Shown here piece after piece: positions 55,176 to 64,000 of a DNA stretch of 64,000 nt. The translations under genes were made by a program, and so were the position numbers. The stretch spans positions 425,226-489,225 of the forward strand of contig VXBA01005720.1 in assembly GCA_013399895.1 (NCBI GenBank), in the 5' to 3' direction. Each line of letters begins with the position of its first letter. The first letter of the stretch is position 1. The notes under the pieces are model-generated. The model worked only from the letters and a program-made list of their open reading frames with translations, had not been told where the DNA came from and searched no databases. Source of the DNA: Serilophus lunatus (lineage: Eukaryota; Chordata; Aves; Passeriformes; Eurylaimidae).

Positions 55176-56528
55176 ATGGGGAGGGGGCAGCTGTCGGGGG
55201 GCACCTGGGGGGCTCTGGTGCTGCTGGGGCTGATCCTCCCGGCCGCCCCGGCGGGCGCCTGGTACAAGCACGTCGCCAGCCCCCGGTTCCACACGGTGGG
55301 ACGCGCCTCGGGGCTGCTCATGGGGGTCCGCCGCTCCCCCTACCTCTGGCGGCGGGAGCTGCCGGCAGAGCCCCCTCGGAACCCCGGGAGCNCCGCCAGC
55401 TTCAGGTAACGCGGGGGGACACGGGGGGGCTGCAGAGCCCGGGGTGCTCGAGGGGTGGGATCCGTGTCGGGGGTACCGGGGGTGCCGGGGGTGCACGGAG
55501 CCCTGGGGGGGCTCACCAGGACTTTGAGGTGCGCGGAGCGTTTGGAGGGGTGGCACCGACCAGGCGTTTGGAGGGGCTGCACTTTGGCTCTAAGGCAGGG
55601 AAGGGAGCTGGGTGAAGTGTTCAGGGCCGGGTTGGATGGGGCTTGGAGCAACCTGGGATAGTGGAAGGTGTCCCTGAGCATGGCAGGGGGTGGGACTGGA
55701 GGATCTTTCAAGTCCCTTCCAACCCAAACCGTTCCTGGGCTCTCGGGTTTCTCTGTCCCCCGTTTGGTGCATCACAAACCCGTAGGACTGAGCTGCCAGT
55801 GCTGGACGGGTGTCCATGGAGTTACAGGGGTGTCCCTGGGGCAGCCCAGTGATCCAGGATTCTCCCAGCCCGGCTCCCCTCAGGACCCCTCTCCTGCCAG
55901 GCTGCGTGGGACTGGCTCGGGGCTGGCTCCAGACACTACATTTCTTTCCTCTTATGTAAAGCTAGAGCCAACATCCAGCTGAAATCCACTGGGGCTTTTA
56001 GCTGTTGGATCAGCCCCTGAAAAATGTAGCTGTATTCCTCCCCCACTTCATTTTTTGGAGGAAATCTGAGATTAGAATTATTTTGGGAAAGCCCAGCCAG
56101 GTCAGCCGAGTGCTGTTATGTCTGTGCTGTCCCACTGCCTCCTTCAGCCTGGCTGTGCATGTCTGGGTACCCCAGGCTCTGGACACGTGTACACACATGC
56201 ATCCCTTGGATTTCCCAGTCAAATTCCCACTGGGAGCCCTGCGGGCAGGTCCGAGCCAGGTGTTTGGGTGTCTGTGTGGGGTTTATCTGCACACACCATG
56301 GCAGGAAAGATTGAATCTGAGCCCACAGAGGAGAAGATTTAATGAAAATTGTGAATGCAGCCGTGGTTTAAACACTGCACTGAGGGGAAATTGGATCCCA
56401 TGCGGGGAAGTATTGGGTGATAAAGGAAAAATCGGGGTGATATTGGAGGTAGATGCTCAGGTGATGCTCCAAAATAATCCAGCCCCTCTTCTCCTTCCAG
56501 CTTTTCCCGCTTGAAGACCTGGCTCTGA
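55176..56528 (+). CDS. NPW: Neuropeptide W precursor (exon 1 certain, exon 2 proposed)
   Basis: Exon 1, 55176-55405, encodes 76 residues plus two bases. A hydrophobic signal peptide (about 1-28, cleavage expected after AGA) is followed by the mature peptide starting WYKHVASPRFHTVGR. The W29-V51 segment corresponds to NPW-23; R52-R53 are followed by SPYLW and R59-R60, so W29-W58 corresponds to NPW-30. These peptides activate the G-protein-coupled receptors NPBWR1 and NPBWR2. WYKHVASPR, where NPB has WYKPAAG, selects NPW. GTAACG follows exon 1. The proposed exon 2, 56501-56528, has a strong TCTCCTTCCAG acceptor, matching phase and encodes SFSRLKTWL then TGA, giving about 85 aa against about 165 in human. 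One base (55392) is N. Exon 1 is secure; exon 2 is an inference supported by the nearby poly(A) signal. Confidence 0.85.
55406..56500 (+). other. NPW: Proposed NPW intron 1
   Basis: GTAACG donor to CTTCTCCTTCCAG acceptor, 1.1 kb, containing a sense CR1 3' end at 55610-55745. The rest has no recognised feature. Confidence 0.55.
55610..55745 (+). mobile_element. CR1 LINE 3' end in NPW intron
   Basis: GTTCAGGGCCGGGTTGGATG, GGGCTTGGAGCAACCTGGGA, TAGTGGAAGGTGTCCCTGAG and CCCTTCCAACCCAAACCGTT. It has the same orientation as NPW. Confidence 0.92.
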
Positions 56529-56800
56529 CCCACTGATGGACCCAGTGGAGATGCTTCACGTGCCAGAGGAGCAAGGACTGCCCAGGGTGGGAACTGCTGC
56601 CCTGGCTGGCCAGGAAGGGTCTCCTCAGTGGGTCTCTGGGTACTCTGACCTCTCTGAAACCACACAGACAATTACATCTCCAAAATTCTGATTTTTCATG
56701 GCCACTGCCCAGACACAGGGGTACATTCATCTTGTTTTCAGGTCAGCCCAGTGCTGTAAACTCGGGGAGAAATAAAGAGGGGAGATACTTATTTTTGTTG
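56529..56800 (+). other. NPW: Probable NPW 3' UTR
   Basis: Sequence from the proposed stop to just past AATAAA at 56771-56776, which is followed by a T/GT-rich stretch (TTTTTGTTGATTTTTTTT). The signal supports a gene end here and hence the nearby terminal exon. Confidence 0.5.
56771..56776 (+). terminator. NPW: NPW poly(A) signal
   Basis: AATAAA 243 bp after the proposed NPW stop, with a U/GU-rich downstream element. Confidence 0.55.
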
Positions 56801-59800
56801 ATTTTTTTTACATTTCTGTACTAGCTTGTTTGCAATATGATACAAACATGTACTGTTCGCTTCCTCGGGACCTGCCCTCATTAAAATGAGATGTGATCAA
56901 AGGAAACTTGGGCTTCCTGGTGCTGTTGTGGGGTTTTGGTTGGGATTTTTTAAGAGTAAAACCTGGTCTGTCCCTGCACGGGGCAGACACTTCAGTGGTT
57001 GGTTCACTCCCAGATTTTTCTGACATGATTTAATACCTTGACACAATTTTTTCTGCAGCTTGACAATAAATCTCTTTTACTGCCTGTTAGGGAGTTACTG
57101 CCAGGCCAAGTGTCAATTCAGATGACAACATTCAGGAATATTTCCTCAACTAGGCTGTACAAAAACTGTGAGTCCTCACTGCTCTGGTTGTGTTTTACTT
57201 GCTCAGAGCTTAATTTATATATATCCCCACTGATAAAAATAAATGTTAATCCTCATTAAAATATGGAGAAGCCTCAGGGCAAGGCAGAAGCACAGGGCAA
57301 AGAGGTGTTAGAGTGATGAGATCTGGGATCTAGAGAAAACTGAGGTTTGGTGGGGCTGAATCTGGCACTGCTGAGCTTTAACCCACTGGCACTGGTGGAT
57401 TTTGCAGGAAATCTGAAAAAAGAGACATTTCCACCCACCTTAGATGGAAGGAAAAACTTCTTGTGCTGCTTGTTGGGGGAGCCAGGTGCGTACCAAGCCC
57501 TGCCTTCCACGATCCCCTCACCCTGGGAGTGCCATCACCCCTCACTGTCTCTCAGGGAGGATTCCAGGGGCTGTAAAATGTGAAGGATCATTCTCTCCAA
57601 GCTGTTTTCCCATTGTTCCTCTCCCACGCCCCCTCTCCTTCCCCTCACCCACAATTTTCCAGTTTCTGCCTTTCATGATTGCCAACAACCCATTAGGCAC
57701 TTGAAGCTGTCCCTGTGAGGAGCCATCAGCCCGTGGAGTGGAGTGGCCATGAGGCAGATTGTCCTCCTCCAGGGAGGGAAGTGAGGTAGGACACAGCAGG
57801 TCAGCTTTGAAGAGGAGGGAGCACGAGCAGGGATGAAGGAGAACACGATGAGAGACCCTCCTCTGTCAGAAACAAACACTTGCTGTGTCAGTTGCTGGGG
57901 TAAAACCAGTGAGACACTCAGTTAACCTCAAACCCTTCACTTCTCACCTTGGAAAATAATTCTTGCTGTTGAGCATTAGCTGGTTGCCCCACCAGAGCTG
58001 TTAAAGAATTTCCTCTGCTCCTGGCTCTCCAGAGACATTTGGGCCTTCTCTGGGGGTCAGCAAAAGCAACAAAATGGAAGAGAGTTTAAAAAAATGTTTA
58101 AATACCCTCCTGCCCCAGGGCAGGACCCAGCCAGCCCTGATGGATGTTCATCTGAAACGCAGCCCCAGCATCCTGGATTTGCAGCTGGGAACAAATCTGG
58201 GGAACAAAAGCTTTTTTGGGGAGTGTGAAGAGGCCCAGAGCTGCAGCAGCACATCAGCTCCTGGCCCTGTTCAGGGTCCTGCTGCCCCCTGGTACCCCTG
58301 GAGCAGCTTTACAGGGAGAACTGCAGCCAAGGAGGTCAATTCTTGGCACCTCTCTGGCCTCTGGGAGATGTGGGGGGGCCCATAGCTCCCTTGGTGTTGG
58401 TGAGACATGTCATCCCTCCCCTCCTACCACATCCCAGAGGCTGTGGGGTGGTGGATAAGGGGTGCCAGGAGTGCAGTGGCACCTGGGTGGCTTTCCCATG
58501 CCATCTTGTGGCCACGCCAAGGCCAGGGGCTGGGAGGTGAGGATGAGCCCTGCCACCGTGTCCCCATCCCTGTGCCCTTGCAGAGTGCGGACTTGCCCCC
58601 ATGCCAACCCCTCATGGGCCTGTGTGGCCCCAGCCAAGGCCAAGGCCACGGCCACAGGAGGGGACTGAAGTTCCAAGCTGACATCTGGCTCCACGTGTGG
58701 GTTCGGGCAGCCCAGGGATGGGGCTGCTCGGGGTCCACGTGCAGCACATGTGGGGTTTGGACCCACATCTGGCCCAAGTCCACCCCTGAGGTACCACCTG
58801 GGGATTCTGCAGCTCCAGCACTGCCAGCAGTGCCAGCCAGAGCAGCATCACCCAGCCCACGGTGCCCCATTCTGTTCCAGTGCAAGAGGAGGGCGAATCC
58901 CAGAGACCATGGCAGGCAGGAAGATGTCCCACCCCAACCCGAGGCAGCTCCCTTTCCTTCCTGGTTCCCTGGCCTCTCCCAGGGGACCAGCAGCATCCAC
59001 CAGGGCTGAGCCTCTGGGAAGGGCAGTGGCTGGGACAGGAACCAGCTGGCCCAGGGGAGCTGGTGTGAGCTCACACCAGGGCTGGCCTGCCCCCACACAC
59101 ACAATGGCTGCAGTGCCCTGCGTGTGCCAGGAGGAAGAAAACTCCCCAAGGAGTTTCCTCCGTCATGGCTCTGCCCAGGAGCTGTTCCTCAGGGATGCAG
59201 GTGGCTGAGGCAGGCCAGGACTCAGCCCCTCTCTGGCTGGAGATGGAAATCTCCTGGACATAGCTGGGCATCCCAGGTGGTCCCTGTGATGGCCCCAGAT
59301 TTGCCTGTGGGGGGCCCTGGGCTGCAGGACCTGGTGCTGAGCTGGGGTCCCACCCCTTCCAGTCCACATCCCCAGTCTGACACCAGGCAGGGAATTGATG
59401 GAGACTGGAGAGACCAGCAGGTGATGGTACCTCTGTGCCTCCTGCTTTGCCCATTTCAAAGATATCCAAGGCAATGATAAAGTGACAGTGGCTCAGGGGC
59501 ACAGTCATAGATGTCCTCAGATGAGCTGCAGCATCCCAAGGCTGTTCCTGGGGAGCCCAAGGGGAAACACCAGGCTGGGACCCTCCTGCAGGCCCCACAC
59601 TTCTGACTCAGGAGTGTCCCTCAGGTGTCCCCAGGGCTGTGCCAGCCTGGAGGTGCCACCCCCATGTTGACTGTATACAGGGCTGTGTTTGGGGAGCGCC
59701 CGCTCTGCCTTGGGGCAGCTCACCTGCCACGGGCACGTGCCACCAGGAGGGCAGGTGACCTGTGCCTGCACTTCCCTGACTGTGCTGCCCAGCTCTTCCT

Positions 59801-62800
59801 GCTCCCCAGGCACCCTGCTGGACCCCTGCCCCACTCCTGGGGATACTGGGGCTGGCACAGGAGCAGCTGGTGGAGCAGCAACACTAAAATGTCCCTCAGG
59901 GTCCCCTCCAGAGCCCTGTCAAGAGCTGCAAACAAACACCTCATGGGCCTACAAAGGCCCCTGGGCATGTCCTACCCCTTCTGCTCATGGCAAGAAGATG
60001 CTGCAGGAATGGTCCCAGCCCTTGCAGGGTCCTCTGGGTCCTGGGTGGCACCCAGGGCTGGACATGCCAGAAGAGCTGATGCTCCCAAACTCTTTAGCCT
60101 CACCCACAACTTCCATAGCACAGAAGGATTAAACCCAGGCATGGCCATGCTAAAACACCAGCACAGATCAGCTACCCTCCCACCTCCCCTGGGCTGCTGT
60201 GCTGGACTGTGGAACTGTGAGCCCTCCCCATCTTTATCCACCTCCAGCCCTGGACCAAGTCCCTCTGGAATCATATTATCCATGGCATTTTCCTGTAGAC
60301 ACCAGAGCCACCTCAGCTCTTCCAGAGGGGAGTGATGGTTTGCCTGGTGGAGGCAGAGGGTGCCCATCCACGAGGGCACAACAAGTGTGGAGCAGGATGG
60401 CTCCCAGCAGGGTGTGGGAGCAGCATCCCTGCAGGCACACCTGTCCAGGGGTGTGCTGGCACGTGGAATTCTCAGGTGTGCCCATCCTGGCTGGGACCAT
60501 CACCATCTCCACCCCTGCACAGCCCCAGCATCACAGCTCTGCTCTCTCCTGCAGGTGATAAAGGGGTTGTGCAAGAGGGATCTCCTGTCACTGAACTTTC
60601 TGGACTTTCACAACCCACAAAACATGCAATTAATCCACCTAATGATCAGTTTTCCTACACCCACCAATCTAACTGGAATGTTTACAGCTCAATAGTGCCA
60701 CACACAGAGGCTCAGGGAAAATGAGACAGTGCTTTTCATGAGCTCTACTCTCATTCCTGGTTCCTCCAGCAGCACAAATAAATCATCCCCTTTGAAATCA
60801 TCCCCTGAGAGCAGCCAGGACACAGCAGCCCCACAATGAGTGATGGTGAAACAAGGGAGGAATGAACATCTGTGCCAGTTGGAAAGCCCAAGCCTTAATT
60901 TATTCATAGTTAGAGCTAATTACCACAATGGCAATGGCTCTGCAGTTCCCAGCAGGGATCATCCAACACAAGGTGTGTCCCTGAGCTCGGGCAGAAGGGC
61001 CAGATCTCCCTCCACACCCAGGCAGAAGGTCTGTGGGAGGCCACACTCTCCTGGGAAGTGAAGCCTGGCCAAGAGCAGCCCAGGGAGCTCCAGCTCTGTG
61101 ATGGAAATCTGGGTGTGGAGCAGGGGGTGGATAAACACCAGAACTGATGGGGAGGAGGAGGCTGAGTGGGAGGAAGAGCATCTCCCTGCAGCTGCTCCCA
61201 CTGCTGAGAGGGAAGTGCTGTGTCCCAAAATCCAGAGGGAGGGAGGGGTGTCCAGCAGCACCCAGCCCGTTCCTCAGCCTTGGCAAAGCTCCCATCCCTG
61301 AGCAGTTTGAGCACAAGGGAGTGACACAGATTCCAGGAGAAGGTCTGGGAGGAGGGAATGCAGAAGCCACAAGGTCTGCCCAAAGCCATCCAATATGTAC
61401 AATGCAATGCCACGAGTGAGACACAGGGCTCTTGGAGTCTTGGAAACGTGTGTCCTCTCTGGCAGAAGAGTCCCAAAGGCAGGTGCAAAACCTCCCATTC
61501 CTTTGGAAGCATCAGCACAGCCCAGCAACTTCATCATCAACCATCCTCCTCCTCAAAGAGACCCTCACTGTGACCCACTGCCCCAGGAACAAGCCAGGCT
61601 GAGCACTCAGGGGTCAGCAAAGCTTTTCCCAGTTTCATTTTGTGGCTCCCCAAAATCCTCCCCTCTGAGACACCAGGGAGCCTGATGGGTGGCTGGTTTC
61701 TGTAACTAGAACTCTTCACAGCATTTGCATTTTGCATTAGTGATGCAACAGGATCAGGCCTAAAGCAAACAGGGGCTGGGACACGGGTGTAATCCCCTGT
61801 CACTGCTCAGCCAAGTGCAGGGAGGGAGTTGGAAGCAGAAGTCAATCAAAACCAGCTTCAAACCCTCCCAAGCCTGTGAACTCACAGGTCTCTGAACTTC
61901 CTCCACCTCCAGACCAGCCCAATTCAGACTTAAATACGTGCCCAAGTCAAAACCCACAGAAATTTAAATGGAAAAGTGTTGCCTGAGCAACTGCTGGATT
62001 TAACCAGGGCTCTGTTATTCCAGAGTGCAGAAGTCTTTCTGTACTCTCTTGGGTTGTTTTTTATTTCTACAAGACACCAATGGGAAATAGCAGGTTGGGA
62101 AGGATCACAGGGATTTTGTGCCATGTGGGGATGCCCCTTTGCACGATGTGTTTTTGTGTTCTTTCCAGCTCCTTCTCCTTCAGCTGCAGTGAAAGAACAC
62201 ATTTCCCTGCGAGCCATGTTGATGCCAAAGGAGATGGACCAAGCTGTGTGTCCCAGGACAGTTGGAGCCATGCACCAGAGGCACAACCACAGCTCCCAAA
62301 GGAGAGAGATCATGAAATAAATGCTCCATTTTAGGCTCACAAGTTGTGAGACCAGGAGCAGGCAGGCAAAGATCTGGTGCTGAGTCAGGGCTCCATGAAG
62401 TTTCCTACGTTCTCTACAATAAATAGATCAGGTTTTTTGGGGGGAAAGTGCCTTCTGGGGACACTGAGGTTGAGGAAAATCAATGAATCCACAACACGCT
62501 TAAGAAAATATTTGTGCTCAGAAAAGAGCATTTTTGATCAATTCAAGCATCCTCTTTCCCCTTTTTTGAAACACTTTATCTCTTTTTTTTTTTTTTGAAA
62601 GCTTCCAGTGCTTTTAGAAAGACATTCAAAAGGGTTAAAATATTCAGTCTGACCACCCAAAAGATTTTCACCCACCGTGTTTTTATTGCTCTGAATCAAA
62701 AGAAAAACTTTTTGGTTCAAATAAACTTGAAACAATTCCTTCTCCTCCCCCCTCCCTCCAGTTTTTTGGTTTAGCCAGTGAGTGGAAAAATCAATTATTC

Positions 62801-62960
62801 GCACTCCTCTGGCCCAATAAAAAGCTTCAGGACTCCATAAAGAGGCTCAAGGGAGCACTTGTGTCGTACAGCAAATAAAACAGGCTCTGAGTTTCTCAGC
62901 TCTCCGGCCACCTCTTGTGTCACCCCCGATTTTGTTCTGAGAACAGCACTGCAGGGAGGG
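56801..62960. other. Intergenic region downstream of NPW
   Basis: About 6.2 kb with no recognised exon, RNA gene or transposon. SLC9A3R2 (PDZ protein), expected next by synteny, could not be found; no PDZ-like GYGFHLHGEKG reading was seen. Open frames are short or GC-biased without domain features. Confidence 0.55.
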
Positions 62961-63250
62961 AAGGAGCCTCCATGGGACCAAAGCATCCTCCTTGATGGGA
63001 CCAAAACATCCTCCCTCGGTGGCACATCACATCCTCCCTGGTGGGACCAAAGCATCCTCCTTGGGCAAACACATCACAACCTCCCTCCGTGGGACTTCCC
63101 ATCCTCCCAGTTGGGACCAAAGGATCCTCCCTGGTGAGACATCACATCCTCCCTTGGTGGGTCCAAGTCATCCTCCCTGGTGGATCTTCCTCAGTGAGAC
63201 ATCCCATCCTCCCTGGTGGGAGCAAAGCATCCTGCCTGGTGGGACCTCAT
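62960..63250. repeat. Minisatellite with GGGACCAAAGCATCCTCC core
   Basis: About ten imperfect, variable-length units (roughly 24-35 bp) share CATCCTCCCTGGTGGGACC-like words. Units have diverged, so this is an older array than the 40-bp one. Confidence 0.9.
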
Positions 63251-63834
63251 GGCCACAAACTGCATCTGGAGCCAGAGCTGAGCTTGGGGCTGAGCCTGCT
63301 CTTGGCTGAGGGTGATGGACACCTCAAGGGACAGCACCCAGCGCCCACAGGGGCCAGATCCCCCCACCCAGCCACAGCCACACCGGGCTCCCTCCTTGTC
63401 TGCAACCCCCAAATGGACACATTGCCTCTAGGGAATGAGGGTGGGAAGAACAGACAGAGATAAATGACACTGTGATTTTCCAGAGGAGACCCTCCAAGCA
63501 TCTTTTTGGTTCAATCGTTTTTCTTTTGAAGACTGACTTTATGTATAACTGCAGTGGAAGTAAATTTCTGGAGCCCTTTATTTACAGCCTCCTGCCGGCT
63601 GCAGTGTTTGCTTCCACTCTGTAAAATGCGGTAGGAAGGCTGTTGAGGAAGGAGAAATACTGCAGAGGAAGGCCAGAAAACCTGTGGCAAAGGAATGTGA
63701 CACACGGTGCCAACGCTGTGACAGCTAATCTGGGTCGTGGCCTCCTGGTAACAGATTTCAAGGAAATGAAGACCAGGAATGCAAAAAAGGTGAAGACGGG
63801 GATCTCTGTATTTCACCAAAATATGCTCATTCCA
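63251..63834. other. Non-coding stretch before the window end
   Basis: No gene recognised. The part at about 63500-63800 is unique, AT-balanced sequence and could be a conserved non-coding element. This is a composition-based guess only. Confidence 0.4.
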
Positions 63835-64000
63835 GGTGAGACCTGGGTAACCTCTCCAAGGGGCACTTGGGAGGGAGTGAAAGCCTTTTCCCACCAGGAA
63901 TCATCAAATCCTGGGATGGTTTGAGTTGAAGTGGGAGCTTTTTCCCACCAAGAATCATCAAATCCTGGAATGGTTTGAGTTGAAGTGGGAGCTTTTTCCC
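63835..64000 (-). mobile_element. CR1 LINE tail with internal tandem duplication, cut by window end
   Basis: AATCATCAAATCCTGGGATG and GTTTGAGTTGAAGTGGGAGC resemble the reverse complement of a CR1 terminus. The segment recurs 54 bp later (63899 and 63953), with GTTGAAGTGGGAGCTTTTTC in both copies. The array may continue beyond the window. Confidence 0.6.

Noticed and set aside
54746..55615. 289-codon frame over NPW exon 1
   Set aside because: GC-rich shadow in another phase; the NPW frame at 55176 has a signal peptide and the known peptide.
58407..59208. Overlapping frames of 150-241 codons on both strands
   Set aside because: GC-rich composition keeps several frames open at once; no family signature and no splice context.
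56801..64000. SLC9A3R2 (NHERF2) first exon expected by synteny
   Set aside because: No PDZ-type N-terminal sequence could be recognised on either strand; the gene probably lies beyond the window.
1..64000. tRNA, rRNA or other structured RNA genes
   Set aside because: No tRNA box A/box B pair, rRNA block or snRNA signature was noticed on reading; no covariance search could be run.

Overview
The window is vertebrate nuclear DNA from a bird, probably a passerine. The evidence is split genes with GT-AG introns, CpG-rich promoters, about twenty CR1 LINE fragments with typical avian 3' ends, and many GC-rich minisatellites. Two assembly gaps (9300-10021 and 25481-25849) and two single N bases (40740, 55392) are present. 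No bacterial, phage or CRISPR features are present.

Four orthologous genes can be read exon by exon, in the order and orientation I recall for the human 16p13.3 block. (1) 156-318, + strand: last coding exon of GFER (sulfhydryl oxidase, mitochondrial intermembrane space). (2) 10094-26343, + strand: complete four-exon SYNGR3 (synaptogyrin-3, 227 aa) with a probable long 3' UTR to about 30.46 kb. (3) 44297-32110, - strand: complete 12-exon ZNF598 (E3 ligase that senses collided ribosomes, 872 aa). (4) 55176 to about 56528, + strand: NPW (neuropeptide W precursor), with a certain first exon and a proposed short second exon. SYNGR3 and ZNF598 are convergent, and their most distal poly(A) signals lie only about 40 bp apart near 30.46 kb. 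ZNF598 and NPW are divergent, about 11 kb apart. SLC9A3R2, expected next after NPW, was not recognised before the window ends.

Between the exons: GFER 3' UTR and intergenic DNA (0.3-9 kb), SYNGR3 introns with a perfect 40-bp tandem array of about 1.7 kb (19.0-20.7 kb) and a second minisatellite next to exon 4 (25.85-26.08 kb), ZNF598 introns with CR1 copies and an LTR-like segment, a CR1-rich ZNF598-NPW intergenic region with a 48-bp minisatellite that arose inside a CR1 copy, and a mostly featureless 56.8-64 kb stretch ending in two more tandem repeats.

The four genes do not form a pathway: GFER acts in oxidative folding in mitochondria, SYNGR3 in the synaptic vesicle membrane, ZNF598 in translation quality control, and NPW as a secreted neuropeptide. 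What they share is an old conserved neighbourhood. I did not find a wholly new biological system. The most notable signals are the homogeneous 40-bp array, the (GT)10 tract at a ZNF598 splice acceptor, the abutting convergent 3' ends, the short NPW precursor and the CR1-born minisatellite.
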